Positions 23,548 to 36,043 of a stretch of 64,000 nt of DNA are shown here, in pieces. Position numbers and translations under genes: made by a program. Origin of the DNA: Trametopsis cervina (Eukaryota > Basidiomycota > Agaricomycetes > Polyporales > Irpicaceae); NCBI GenBank assembly GCA_022385755.1, contig MU278352.1, positions 620,001 through 684,000 of the forward strand. The letters are read 5' to 3'. The notes below the pieces were generated by a model, which was given only the letters and a program-made list of their open reading frames with translations, made no database searches and was not told the origin of the DNA. Each line of letters begins with the position of its first letter. Position 1 is the first letter of the stretch.

Positions 23548-24867
23548 ATGCAACAACGCAAGAAACTACAGCTATCTCGTCGCCCTCAACGACAGCGACG
23601 AGCCAGCACACCCTCTAGGGTCATCAAACGAACATCATCACAAGACGCACAGCGTCAGCACGCGAAGAAACAGTCATTGTTAGAGCGACTTGGCCCAAAG
23701 AAGGTGCCGTCCAAAGGAACAAGGAGCCGCAAGCACTCCTTTCACCTTGCGCTTGCGCAACGTAAGACGTTGCGTGAGCGATGGGCCGCGATTGCCCTGG
23801 AGACACAACAGATTGTGCTTGGGAATGGCCAGTACGTTGAAGAACGTCGTCTGCCTTCCGATTCTGCTTCTTCTGCTCTTCCTTCTCAGTCCTTAGGTCA
23901 ACTATTTGCGCAGGTTCCGCCATCTGTGCAGCGTATTGGCCATGATCTTTTCCCACAGATACAGCTTAGCAAACAAGGCACCGTATTCTATCCCCACTAC
24001 TCAGAGCAGCTCGCTTTCTGGGCCACCACGCGACACTCATCGCCGGAGGCTCCTACGACAAGCTCTCTTGATTTCGTACACAGCTCAGTATTAGCCACCG
24101 CTCGACAACTTATAACTGCTGGTGCTCCATCGCCGATTGGCGTGCTCTCATTCGCCTCGCCGAAGAAGCCTGGCGGAGGATACCTAAACGGAGCAGACGA
24201 AGAAGAGGACGTACTCGCTCGGCACAGCTCTCTCGTCGCCAGCCTGAGCTCCGATGCCGCTCGCGGGTTCTACAAGGAGCACAAATTCTACCGGAACGAC
24301 GACGGCAGCGGTCTGCACGACCACTCCATGGTCTACTCGCCTGGCGTCGTCGTGTTTCGCGCAGATCCCGATGATCCCGAGGTCACGGACTCCATCGGCG
24401 GCACGTTCATATCTCCTTACTCTCTCAACGTCGTCTCGGCCGTCCCAGTCAACGCAGGCATGGTGCGAGCCAAGCACACCATTCTGCCGGAGGAGCGGCA
24501 GTTCTTCGAGGACGGCATACGGAGCGCGATGAAGGAGCGCATGGCACGCGCACTGCGGATCTTCGAGGAGAAGGGCAATCGGACGATCGTCCTCGGCGCT
24601 TTTGGCTGCGGGTCGAGTCAGAACAACGTGGAGGTCGTCGCCGCCATATGGGCAGAGCTGCTTGTATGCGGTGATTCACAGCCACAGCAGGCACAACGGA
24701 CAGAGGAAGCAGAAGAAGGTCAGAAGGCGTCGAAGACGGCACGGTTCAAGGACGTGTTCGAACGGGTCGTGTTCGCGGTTCCCGGCAAGTTGTTCCAGCC
24801 GTTCAAGAGCGCGTTTGAGATGCGTGTCTTTGAAGCAGAGGTATCGGCTGCCGCTTCATCCGACTAG
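23548..24867 (+). CDS. Microbial-type poly(ADP-ribose) glycohydrolase homologue (DUF2263)
   Basis: This intronless gene belongs to the TIGR02452/DUF2263 macrodomain family, whose bacterial and fungal members cut ADP-ribose units from poly(ADP-ribose). The first 70 residues are Arg/Lys/Gln-rich (possible nuclear targeting). An N-terminal helix (LAQRKTLRERWAAIALETQQ) is typical of the family. The macrodomain signature is GVLSFASPKKPGGGYLNGADEEEDVLARHSSL in overlapping parts: FASPKKPGGG, then GADEEEDVLARHSSL. Later family blocks are MVYSPGVVVFR, NVVSAVPVNAG, HTILPEERQFFEDGIRSAMK, TIVLGAFGCGSSQN, and VFAVPG near the end. The usual PARG signature has Q-E-E where this protein has E-E-D, so activity is uncertain. 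An upstream in-frame ATG at 23485 would add 21 residues, but the TATA-like box argues for 23548. Confidence 0.85.
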   Translation: MQQRKKLQLSRRPQRQRRASTPSRVIKRTSSQDAQRQHAKKQSLLERLGPKKVPSKGTRSRKHSFHLALAQRKTLRERWAAIALETQQIVLGNGQYVEERRLPSDSASSALPSQSLGQLFAQVPPSVQRIGHDLFPQIQLSKQGTVFYPHYSEQLAFWATTRHSSPEAPTTSSLDFVHSSVLATARQLITAGAPSPIGVLSFASPKKPGGGYLNGADEEEDVLARHSSLVASLSSDAARGFYKEHKFYRNDDGSGLHDHSMVYSPGVVVFRADPDDPEVTDSIGGTFISPYSLNVVSAVPVNAGMVRAKHTILPEERQFFEDGIRSAMKERMARALRIFEEKGNRTIVLGAFGCGSSQNNVEVVAAIWAELLVCGDSQPQQAQRTEEAEEGQKASKTARFKDVFERVVFAVPGKLFQPFKSAFEMRVFEAEVSAAASSD

Positions 24868-25350
24868 GGTGTGGCTGGCTGGCGCTCCCTTGACGGACAT
24901 TCGTCGTTAACTCCTTAATGCTTTATCGCTATTCATCATGAGCTATCTATACTTAAGTATTATACCCCAGTTCTCCTCGACGCTTTATTTTTACGTTTTG
25001 TAGCGCTACGTACGGGTCAGGCTCAGTCACTGTCGGCTCCTTTCGAATTCTCCTCACCCCATCATACTCTCGGCATCATACACTGTATTTTTATTTGGGT
25101 ACAATATGACACGAAGATCAATGAAACATCCTTATACTCTACCCTGGGTTCACTGAAACCTCAACTGATAGGTCTTTTGAAGGTTCCGGGTGTCGAGAAC
25201 TATCGAGGTGTGCAAAGAAATGAATCTCTGCAAACTCAGTCAGGTCGAACGTAGCTGCGAGAAATAAGATAGGATAAATAATATAATCAACATATGGAGT
25301 ACAACATGGATAAGGTGCACTGGAATAGGGGAGGCAGACAGAGTCAAGTG
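24868..25350. other. Convergent intergenic region, 480 bp
   Basis: This lies between the 3' ends of two converging genes. It is AT-rich in places (about 24900-25140, 25260-25300), consistent with 3' UTRs. Nothing else is seen. Confidence 0.55.
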
Positions 25351-26420
25351 CTAAGAACGGGAAGTGGGGACCGCGCTGTTCTCCTTATCACAGAGCACAG
25401 CCCGCGTCGGCACCGAAGAGAGGCCAATAGTAGTGTCTTTCTGCGACAGAGGAGCCTTCTTGTCAGTGTCCTCAGTTTCCTGAGTGAGAGGATTCTTGCT
25501 TGGTGCCGAAGCCTGTTGAGCCGCGCCCCGATCGTTCGTAGCAGCAGCATGCCGGGCTTGGAGGAGCAGCAGGTCAAAGCGGGTAGCCGCGTGCGCATCG
25601 CGTTCATCGCCCAGATCGAGACGAAGGTCGAAGTTGAGATACTTCTCCGAGGCTAACTTTCCTTGCAATGTACCGATCTTGTTAAGCGCAGCCCGAAGTT
25701 GAGTGGAAACCTCGGCAAGCTGGTTCTCCGCGGCAGTGCGGAGGTCCTTCTCGACCACAAGAGCGTCCAGTGCTTCGCGTTCTTGGCCCTTGTACATGTC
25801 GCGCTCCAGCTCCAGCTCGAAAGTACTGATGCTCAGCTTGAATTCGCCGGTGCTGTCGCCCTCGTCTGAGACGCTGTCGTTTGAGGAGCTCTCTCGGGTG
25901 GATTGAATGGTACTGATGTCGGCTTCGAGGGCAGATATGCGAAGGTTGAGCATGTCTAGCAATAGGTTGCCTGCCTTCAGGTCCGCATTGAGATATTCAG
26001 TCTTCAGTTGTTCCGAGCGGATGGCAGCAGAAGCTTCTTCTACAGCCGCCTTGTCCTTCTCAGTGCTGGCGAGAATAAATTTGAGTTGTTCTTGGAGGGC
26101 TTCCTTTTCGGCGACGGCCGCTTTGACCTGAGCCTCCAAGTTATTGATCCTGCTATCGTGAGCCTGGGGGCTGTCATAGATATTGTTATGTTGTCCGCCA
26201 ATCTGTGGAAGATAACCAAGCCCCTTGGTCGCTGGGCTCTCTTTGATTAAGTAGAGAATCTGCGCCTTGATACCCTGTACCTTGGTGACAGGGCCACGAG
26301 AGTATTGGGGCCTGTCCAGGAAGAGCGAATGCCTTGCATTATAATGCTATTAAGAGAGTTCAGTGAAGATAATAGAATCCTTGCTAATATTACACATACC
26401 GAGATCTGCGTCCTAGCCAT
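25351..26420 (-). CDS. Coiled-coil protein, unknown function
   Basis: Two exons: 26400-26420 encodes only MARTQIS, then a 53-nt GTATGT...TAG intron, then 25351-26346. The N-terminal part (HYNARHSLFLDRPQYSRG, TKVQGIKAQILYLIKESP) is globular. From NNLEAQVKAAVAEKEALQEQ onward the protein is a long heptad-rich alpha-helical coiled coil, with an acidic Ser-rich break (ESSSNDSVSDEGDSTGE) and a polar tail. I know no function for it. The compact N-terminal segment plus coiled coil suggests a scaffold or cytoskeletal linker, but that is inference. The stop is TAG, complement of 25351-25353. A three-copy motif cluster lies upstream at 26534-26624. Confidence 0.8.
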
Positions 26421-27181
26421 AGTACGTAACGTGCCCGGATACGATACTGATGTGGGGACTTCTGGGTGACAAGAAGGCGGAACCAAGAAGAAGCGGGAGA
26501 TGATGACAATGTAGAAGACACTGAGAAAAAAGCCTGTCAGCCGACCACAAGGGTGCTTACCGAAACGCGAAGTGGCTGACAGCCGCCTCCAAGGTCAAGG
26601 TGGACCAATGTGTATTGTCAGCCGTTCTATACGAGGCCACACAGGCCCAGTATGTATACGATGGACTGCCCAGGTTTCTAACAGGCTTCAGCAGGATATG
26701 CACATTACAGTCAGGTCTACGCACCCGTTTGGACGATTTCGTTACGTTTGAGAGCCTCGCCTGATCCGCACGCAGACTTATGTAACCGTGACATTGCCCT
26801 ATGGTCCAAAGGGTGTTTAGAAACTAGATCCCAAGCCCGTTAGCCAGCCATAACATGATACTCAATTTGCTTGCACGAGTTGAATAATCGCAGTCAAACC
26901 AAACCTCGAGTCGCAGAACACAGCAGGTTTTCCCACGCCCACTCAGGCAGAACTTGTCCCATGCACACTTCCGTATGCAACTGCGATACAGTACAACCTC
27001 TTTGAGGGTGGAAAGAATATAGTAGGCACAACATAAACAAGGATAATGATAAGATTACACCGGTTTCTTATTTGTACAATTACTGCGAATTATACAGTCT
27101 GTAATGCGTCTAGGTGATGTGAAAGCGAGAGGAGAGTCCAGAATGTTGAATAAAATACGACAATGACAGTGCGATAGCGTG
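26421..27181. other. Intergenic, about 760 bp
   Basis: This lies upstream of the coiled-coil gene and downstream of MOT1. It carries the repeated TGTCAGCC motif described separately. No gene seen. Confidence 0.6.
26534..26624. repeat. Three copies of TGTCAGCC in 90 bp
   Basis: CTGTCAGCC at 26534-26542, its inverse GGCTGACAG at 26574-26582, and TGTCAGCCG at 26616-26624. They lie about 115-205 bp upstream of the coiled-coil gene's start, where a transcription factor site cluster would be expected. No named factor is recognised. Confidence 0.6.
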
Positions 27182-30100
27182 TTAACGGGGTAATGAACTC
27201 ATGAAACTGCTGAGCTCTAGGCCCTGGTATTCGTCCTCCGGGGGAAGATCCTCTAAGCCGCGCAGCACGTTCTTCTGAGTGACGGCAGCACTATCCTTCT
27301 CTTTCTTTGCGGCAGCCGCCGCATCTTCCTCCTCTGTGGTCCTCCTGAACAGATCAAGGACGAGGTCTGTGTCCATCGATGATAGGCCGGAATTCTGTTG
27401 TGTGACAACAGAGTTCGCAATGTTCAACTTGAAGCGTTGAAGACTGGTATACACGTGAGCAAAGTTGTTGCAGTATGCGTTACGTCTCACTTACCCCATG
27501 ATCTTTTCCTCCAGTGTCCCTTTGGTTATCAGTCGATACACGTTCACCACCTTCTTCTGGCCGATACGATGAGCTCGGTCCATCGCTTGCAGATCTTTCA
27601 TCGGGTTCCAGTCGTGTTCAACGAAGATGACCGTGTCGGCACCAGTGAGTGTCAAACCCAAACCGCCGACATGGGTAGTCAGAAGCAAACAGTCGATACT
27701 TGGATCGGAGTTGAAGGTCTGCACGATGGCGTGCCGCTTGTTAGGATCCACTGAACCGTCCAAACGCATATAGGTGACGGAGGGCATGTGCTGCCTGAAC
27801 AGGTCCTTCTCGATGATATCTATCATCTGCTTCATCTGGCAGAAGATAAGGACACGATGCTGGGAGAAAGCACCGGTGCCGCTTGATTCGGTGTCAAGGA
27901 GCTCGCTCTTCGTGCCTTCACCAGACAACGACGGGGCAGAACCAATGCCACAATCCGTCAGCAGTTGACTATGAGTGGTTGATCAGCATGAAGCACGGAA
28001 GACGGGACATATCACATACCGAAGAGCTTGCAGCTTTGGTGCATGAGCAATATCAGAGAGACCTGACGATTCTTTATGACCAGCTTTGGCCAAAGCTTCT
28101 TGTATCGCCTTCTGGTCGTCTTTCAGAACCAGTGCCGGATGGTTGCAAAGTTTCCGCAGGTATTGTAGTGATTGGAACACATGTTGCTGGTTGCCCTTCG
28201 TGCTCTGATCAGAGTTACGCACAACGTCTTCCGCTGATGCGTGCGCATTCGACTTGGAGAAGTCATCGTACATGTACTTCTGCACCTCGGATAGTTCACA
28301 GTAGTAGTCCTGAATGATCTTCGGTGGAAGATCGTGAAGCACGTCCTCCTTAAGCCGACGAAGTAGGAAGGGCAGCACCTGCTTGTGCAGAGCCTCCAAC
28401 GCAAGAGCAGCTAAAAGGTATGTCAATACGATGAATACGTGAAGCCCGAGGAGGTGCTAACCAGCTTCTCCACTTTTCGCTTTGCCATCCCTATTTGACA
28501 AGATCGGCTTGCTAAATCGCTCGTTAAAAGAGGTTTCACTACCCAGGAAGCCCGGCATCAGGAAGTCGAATAAACTCCACAGCTCCAGAACGTTATTTTG
28601 GATTGGTGTACCCGAAAGGATGAGTCTGTGATTGGCGCGAATTGTCTTCACAGCCTTGGTGAGTTTGGTCTTGGCGTTCTTGATGATGTGGCCTTCATCC
28701 AGAATGCAGTAATGCCAGCTTATGCCTTGCAGACTTGCTACATCGTTACGTACGACCTCATACGATGTGATAACGACGTCGCTCTTCTTCAGCTTCGGCA
28801 GGAGCTTGCACCGCTCACGAGAGTTACCGGTGTACAGAACGGGCTTCAAGTTGTCCGTGTACTTGAGGATCTCGTAGTACCAGTGACCGGTGAGCGTTGG
28901 CGGACAGACGATAAGTGATGGTAGATGGACTGCGTCAGGAGATTTTGTTTGTTTATATCTCTCGGCCCTCTCATGATGCTTGCCAGCAAGGATGCAGATG
29001 GACTGCAAAGTCTTGCCCAGACCCATATCTGAACAGTGTCTGTGAGCAAAAGGATATGCCAAAGCAATTCAAACGTACCATCGCAAAGAATTCCATGCAG
29101 CTGGTATTTGGTCAGGAATGCAAGCCAATTGACACCCTCCTGCTGATACTTCCGTAGCTCCGCTTTGATGGTGACCGGTATCTCATATTGCTGCACCTTA
29201 CTGCCGTCCAGTAGCTGAGTTAGGAACTGTCGTTCACCCTCACGGCGTTTGAGCAAGTCTTCGGAGAAATCAGGAGGGTCTGGGAGGCCGGCCTGAGAGA
29301 AAGGAATAGAGTTCAATTACATGACGGACAAGATTCCCGAATTGACTGACCTCTAACGGCACCATCTTCACCAAGGATGCGAAGGTGTTCGTCGCCGTTG
29401 ATCGGATGTCGTCATCTGAGTCGCTCATTCTCCCCAGAACGGGAACGATCATGAAGATAACATATGGCAAAGCCTTGATATCAAGCCGCTCCACGATGTC
29501 TGTAAAACGAATGGACTCAGGGAAATATGCAAAGACACTACAACGGGACTCACGATAGATAAGCTCTGTTGCTCCCTGCCTGTAATGCGAATTGACGGTG
29601 TCACCAAGGTAGGGAACAATGTTCTCGATGACATATCGCATCGCAGCTACCGTCATGACATTGCATATGGTCGCAAAGCATTTGGCGGCACACTGTCGGA
29701 TGATGGCAAAACGGCTGCGGAGTGCGAGAGCTACCATGGGGAACAGCTCATGGAACTTTGGCCAAATGTCTTCATGTAGGGTGGGCACCACTGCATCAAG
29801 AACACTAAGCGAGTCGACTACGTCCTGACCGTACTGTTCTTCTATTTGACGGTGCATTTTCTCCGGGGAGTCTTTGATAAATTATCAGCACAGAAGTCCA
29901 AGGATGATTACTCGTAACCTTACCTCCTGAACAAGCGCTGAGCAACCCTCCTGCCATCGACTGCCACATCTTGGGGACAACATCCAGAAGCCGATGTCCG
30001 AACTTCTCTGAAAGCTGCACAAAGGCAAGGCTAGCTCCCCTCCTCGCCAGTCGAGACTTCGCTGCATCCTCGGCCGAAGGAGTTTCTCCTTTCCCATTGG

Positions 30101-33100
30101 TAGGAGCTGACCGTGTCTTGTTGAATGAGAGAATCCCATCATGGAACTTGCGAGAGAAGGCAAACGTCGGAGTCTGATCTACGTCCTGGCAAAGGAATGT
30201 GCACAAATTCTTGACGATCTTGTCCGGCGGCTGTGACAGTCCGCGCTGTACGCAGAACTCGACGAAGGTGGCAACTGCAACCGCTGATCTTGTCTGAAGT
30301 TGTATACTTTCTTCGCTCTACACGTAAAAATCTCAGCAAGCTGCATATATATTCAGTAGGGGCTGGCTTACCTTGATCCCGTTCATGATACCCTTGACGA
30401 TCGGGCTGACCTTATCCGGTGTACCCTTAAGCGCAACGAAAGCAGCAGCAAATGCAGCTGAGACGCGAATGTCGTACTGGTTCTTCACCTCGCCATATCG
30501 CTCGATGTTTGCCACTGTATGCAGACGCTTCTCCTTGATGATCGCCATCTCCTTCTTCTTGGCCCGACCCAGCGAGTCCTTAAGACGATCGAACATCGGG
30601 CCTACAGCAGCGTGGGCGGTATGGATGGTGAAGCAATCTGACCGTGTACCAGTGACGTCGATCTCGACGCCGAGTTGGGGGATAGCCGATACAGGAAGCT
30701 TGGTGTCGAACACGAAAGACTGGAGAAGATTGAAACATTCGCCGTGCAATCTCGAAAGCGTGAACGCCATTTCGTGATACGCCGACGGCGGGTCGCTCTG
30801 CAGGAAGTCCAACGCCTTGTCGCTGAGCTCCTTGGCCAGCGGCGATGTCTCGATGAGCAAAGGGGCATCTGGCTTCACGTGCTTCTCGTGCTCTCGTGCC
30901 CATTCTTCGGTGATCACTGCAGCGAGGAACTTCTGCAGCATGCTTGGTGAATCGATATAGTGCATAAGCAGCGGACGGAACATCAGATCATGAGGAGCTC
31001 CCTATTGTGTTGATTAGTAAATGTGGACGTGTAGAATGGAGATCTACGCACTGCAGTTGGCCAGACGGCTGTTACGTATGCCAGAGCAGTGGCTGCAGCC
31101 ACTCTAGCGGAGATGATAACCTCCATTGGGATCAATGACATGTCTTGCGCGATCATGTTCTTGTCCACGTTGTGACGCTCTGTACCATTGTCACCGCCGT
31201 TCCGCGCTAACGCAGCATCATAGAAGGTGGAAATATCGAGAGGTGTGCCCATCGGGGTCATCATTACGGAGTACCATTCCAACAGAAGCTGCTGGGTGAC
31301 AATCGACTGTACCCAGTTCTCTGTAGACGTCAATATGGAGAGAACGAGCTTCCATGCGTCGAGTGTGGCTTCACGAATGTCCGATCGTTCTTCCACGATA
31401 AGGTTTTGAAAGAGGAGACGAAGATACTCGACGGTGAGCCAGTCACGGGAGAGCGAGGAGACCGACATGAAGGAATATAACGTTTTCACCACAGCGAGTC
31501 GCACATTTGGAATCGTGTGTCGGAAGAAAGGGAAGAGAGTCGGGGCGAGCACGGACAAGGGTTCTCTGGGAAAGTCGTGTCAGTGTCCAGACTCCGGTGC
31601 TATTTAACAATTCTTACGACTGTGCAGGGTCGGCAATGATGTTGATAACTTTGTCGTATGCAACCAGCTTGCCTGTGTCGATATCAGTAAATGATTGGTA
31701 GAGTAAAATCGGAGTGGTCAGTGCTCACCAAGTAGGTCCATGACAGCGCCAACACTGGAGCTTAAGTCGTCTTTCATGTCGCTCAGGCAGCTCCAGAGTA
31801 CCGCAAGCACGCGACTTAGCTCTTCAGGTAATTGGTCAACCAGATGTGCCGCTACTGGGAGCAAGCAAGAGGCAGCTACCGACCGCACATCGTCGTCCCG
31901 ATCACCAAGCCTGAATGTAAATCAATTAGTATAAGATATTGGGAGTGAGAAGGAAAGTGCTTGCCCGAGAACTGCAGCATCGACCACTCCCTTCAGCACC
32001 TCTCTCCCTTGATCATTCGGCTCGCTCATTTCCACATCCTCGGCTTTCACGTCTGGATCCCGTGGTGGAGCAACGGTGACGAGGTCACTACGCACTGCGA
32101 CCTCGTACTTGATTCCGAGCAAGCCGGCGTGGCGTACTTGCCATACGTGTCCTGTTTCTGATTTTACGTGGCCGTTCATGGGCTTGACGCTAACGGGGAA
32201 GTCCTGGCGGATCATCTCGAGGAGGATGTTATGTACATGAAGAACGGAGCGTCTCGGCATGTGTAGAAGAAGAGATGCGAGGGTTTGTGAAACGGTTTCT
32301 CGTACAGGCGCTACAACCTACAGACACGTCAGATTAATCACGATATTAGACGGGAGATGGCTTACCTGGTCCGATACGAAGTCTCCAAAGCGATCGAGAA
32401 CAAATATACAAAGGAACTTTGCGGCCAGGTCGTTACACCACCGCTCGTGCGCTACCTCGTTCTGCTCCCAGGGAATGCCAGCTAGGAGTAAGATCAGCAC
32501 TAGTGAACGGATTATTCAGGCATTATTTTTACCTTGCATACCACCGTACTTGCCCTGATACTTCAACAACTCTCTAAGAGCCATCGCCGCACCATGCCTG
32601 ACTTCCCAAGCAGTACTGAACAGATCCACCTCCAAAATCTTCGCAAGCCCGTCCCACACCCAGTGCCCTGGTTCGACCTCGAGCGCTTTTGACTGCTTCT
32701 CCGCCTTGGGCGAGACAGCACCTCCCTTCGTGGGGTCTACGACGACTTTGTCGCCGTCTACCGGTGATTTTGGGCTTGCCGCTCGGCTAGAAGGAGCGGT
32801 GTCATCCGTTGCCACGAGACGGATTCTATCATTGGATGAGTGAGTCTCATTTCATATGCATATATACAGGACAAACCACTCACTTGGCCTGTCCGGAAGG
32901 CGTGGTGGCATATTTGGCGTTTGACACCTGGGGCGCGGCCTGAGCCACGACAAAGGCGCTGTTCCCGCCTTTCCGTTTCCTCTTGAGCCGATTGCGCTCT
33001 CGCGCGGAGAGGCTACTGAGGTCGACCGGCTCCGCATCAGTGTTGGCAGGGGAAGGCGCGGCCGGCGTAGGCGAATGAGATGGGCCCGCGACGGCGTTCT

Positions 33101-33911
33101 CAAACTTGACCGGAGCAGGCTGTTGGATAATGGGGGTGACTTCCTCGGGTTCCAATTTTGGTGCAGGTGTAGATTGTCCTTCTGACATCTCCACATCCTG
33201 GTCTTGCTCATCGGCAGTAATCAATTCCTTCTCGAGATCAATATCGTCTGCTCCGCCTACGCTGTCAAGGAAGTCGAGGCCTAATCTGCCCATTGCCTCT
33301 TTTCGCGCCTTCTTGACCTCAGAAGAATTGGCGAGAATACCGGTCGGCTTAACAAATTCTTTGCCAGACGAGGCAAGTAGTGGTGTTCCCTTCTCCATAA
33401 GTTCACGGACGGAAAATGAAGGGAACTCAGGTGCAGGGAGCGAGGTTGTTTCTGCTGTAGGTTTTAGCTCTCCTTGCAAGTCTGGGTGCCATAGTGGGAC
33501 CAATGTGAATATTTGTGACAGTGCTACAGACACTGCGGTGCGCGTTTCATGTGACTTTGAATGTAGGTATGGTAATATCTATATACACCGATGGTCAATC
33601 GAATGGGTGAGTGTCTTGTATACTTAGCAACTTACCCGCGCAACCACTGCCATGAGTTCTGACCATGCAGCGGGATCGCCGATGGCGACATGTTGCCTGT
33701 TTGTTTTGACATCCTCCTCGACAATAGCAACATCGCTGATGACGCTCTTTGCGGCGAGCTGTGCAAGTTGCTTCGCAGCAGTCGTCCTCACGGAGGTCGA
33801 GGAGCCTGTGTCTAGTAACACGAGTAGCCGGTCTAACCTATAAACAAGCGTTCAATAAGCATATTGGCTTGCGAAAAGAAACACGATCGAGCACGCGTAC
33901 CTGGACGTCAT
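27182..33911 (-). CDS. MOT1: TATA-binding protein-associated factor MOT1/BTAF1 (SNF2 ATPase)
   Basis: MOT1 strips TBP from DNA using ATP and so redistributes TBP between promoters. The start at 33911 (MTS, then R split by an intron, LDRLLVLLDTGSSTSVRTTA) begins a long array of HEAT repeats. The characteristic SARERNRLKRKRKGG block is at about 32950-33020. The central part (DUF3535 region) covers about 29300-32300. The C-terminal Snf2 motor has Walker A (DMGLGKT, split by an intron near 29030), the DEGH box in CILDEGHIIKNAKTKL, LSGTPIQNNVLELWSLFDFL, and the helicase C-lobe with HVGGLGLTLTGADTVIF and AMDRAHRIGQKKVVNVYRL. The stop is TAA, complement of 27182-27184. Length (about 1,900 residues) and domain order fit the family. 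Introns interrupt the gene every few hundred bases. Confidence 0.95.
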
Positions 33912-34449
33912 GACCGTGAGACAGCCCGGGCCGATTATCCGGCGCTATTATATGACTGTGAACAGGAACTTGGGGGAAATTCTCACGCCCCGCAACCACC
34001 ACGGGCACCTTTTATCATTTGCTCTCTGTGACGAAAAATTGACGGTGTCACACCGTGACTGCCCTATTTGCTATCCTGGCGCGTTTAGCGCTGGAAACCC
34101 TGTTCGCACGCAGGTCGCAAGACAACAGTGTTGCGAGCGTTAGGCTACACATTTGCGTTTGGTTCATTGCGAAGAGTCTTTAGCTGGTATCTAGCCTACC
34201 TTGTACGCGACCCTGAAGGTGTTGCAAGCACGAACGAGACGCGAGGACGAAGAGGGCAAGCGTCTCAAGCATGATGAACGTCAGGTGTGAGTGATCGAAA
34301 GGTGGGAATCCACGCTTTCGATCTGTCACGTCGATCAGGCCTGCGTATAGCCAAATCAGGTTAGGGTTAAACCTGGGATCTTAAGATCATCGTTCACGTC
34401 CTTTGTTCCTCATCCTACGGCCATCTTCTCACAGAACCGTCCTGCGCAG
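33912..34449. other. Divergent promoter region of MOT1 and the JmjC gene
   Basis: About 540 bp without coding potential, shared by two divergently transcribed genes. It holds a telobox-like motif near 34361 (separate entry). Confidence 0.6.
34357..34375. promoter_or_regulatory. Telobox-like TTAGGGTTAA inside an inverted repeat
   Basis: TTAGGGTTAA at 34361-34370 matches the fungal telomere unit plus three further bases. It is framed by CAGGTT (34357-34362) and AACCTG (34370-34375). It is 75 bp upstream of the JmjC gene start. Teloboxes in fungal promoters can bind Tbf1/Taz1-like Myb proteins; this use is inference. Confidence 0.4.
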
Positions 34450-36043
34450 ATGGTCGGTGCCGTTCATGAATGGGCGGAATACACCCTGGGAAAGCTTTCC
34501 GACCAGCTCAATGCAATGCGTGAGAGCGCAGGTGAGGGGGTAGACTCGGTTCGGGCTTCACATGTTCCTGATTTGCGTCTATCCCAAACCCTCGCTTGTA
34601 GTTGGTTCAGCTTCTTCATCTGGCGGTCGTACTGCGACCGAACGCCTAGCTGCCATCTCTCGCAGTCCTACCATTAACTCATCGCTGCATACCGAGTTAG
34701 GTGTCCTCATCCAAACGGCCTATGATGAAATGAGACAGGCCCACACGCGTCATGAACCGAACGAGACATGGAGGGCAATCTACACAGACGCCTCTATCCT
34801 GCGTTCCTTGTACGACATCATCGGCGCCAGCGAGGATACTTTGGAAGAATCTCTCTCATTGTCTTGCATAGCTCAATTGGATCGAGCCATCATTATTGCA
34901 GGGTCTTGCGGTGAAGGGCGCCTGGAACTCATATTAGAGTTCATAATCCAGATACAATCACATACGCGATGGGAACAGAACATGGATATTCCACTTCCAC
35001 CCTCGAAGTTCTCTATGACTCCGCTACCAATACCCTTGTCATCTCCTGACACATTTAGAAGAACTATCCGACGCATCGACCCTCCGCCTTCGTTTGCCGC
35101 ATTTATTAATACTCTCTCTAAGGAACCATTCATCCTCCCAGGGTACGGGCGCGACTGGCCAGCAATCGAGAAAAATCTTTGGCAATCCCCGGATTATCTA
35201 AGGCAAGTAGGAGGACCTGGCCGTGTTGTACCCGTCGAAGTTGGTAGCGATTACCGCACAGAAGATTGGACACAAGACTTGATGGGGTGGTATGAATTTC
35301 TACAAGCGCTTTGCATTTCCCAGCGTGACTCAGATGAAGAATCTACGGCGACACGGAAACGTGTGCTCTACTTGGCACAGCACAATCTATTCACCCAATT
35401 TCCTACATTACGGGATGATATCATCCTTCCTAGCTATGTCTATGCTGCGCTCAACGCACCCGAGAACTACCCAGCGTATTGCCCTCCGGCAAATGACGAG
35501 CAGCTGGTACTGAACGCCTGGTTGGGGCCTGCCGGTACCGTATCTCCTGCCCATACTGTACGTGCCTTGCATCTGTAATGTTGTTCTGCGCCTGAATGAC
35601 TGCGTGTGCGCCGTGCCAGGACCCTTTCTTCAATTTCTATAGTATGTTCTTGCGGCTATCTGACAATATTACCAACGGTTGACTTATGTGATTCCGTTCT
35701 AGCCCAAGTGGTAGGGAGGAAGACCGTGTGGCTCAGCCCGCCAGAGACCACGTCGCACATGTACACGTATGCCAAGTCAAGCGCTGCTGCATCCAGTGTT
35801 GATGGAGTTCAGCCCACGCACTCAAATCCCGCCGCTAATAATATCGAGCCATCGATGAGCAATACGTCCCAGTTGGACGTATTTGCTGCTGATGAACGCC
35901 AGTTCCCTCTTTTTTATGAGCACGTCGTCCCGCGAGCGATGTGCGCAATTCTTGAGCCTGGCGATCTTTTATTTATTCCTGTAGGCTGGTGGCATGCCAT
36001 GCGTAGCGAAGACGTTAGCTTTTCCGTTTCGACATGGTTCTGA
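34450..36043 (+). CDS. JmjC-domain 2-oxoglutarate oxygenase (KDM8/JMJD5-like)
   Basis: This is an Fe(II)/2-oxoglutarate-dependent oxygenase with a C-terminal JmjC/cupin fold. The N-terminal 200 or so residues form a helical domain. The catalytic part contains EPFILPGYGRDWPA, then WLGPAGTVSPAHTD with the first iron His and Asp (HTD, split by an intron after HT), FFNFYTQVVGRKTVWLSPP with the likely 2-oxoglutarate Lys, and LLFIPVGWWHAMRSEDVSFS with the distal iron His. All three metal ligands are present. Four exons: the first ends ESA (V split), and the two small introns around 35566-35700 isolate a micro-exon encoding DPFFNFYT. The closest family is KDM8/JMJD5-type protein hydroxylases or Arg/Lys modifiers; the substrate cannot be told from sequence. 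The stop is TGA at 36041-36043. Confidence 0.85.
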
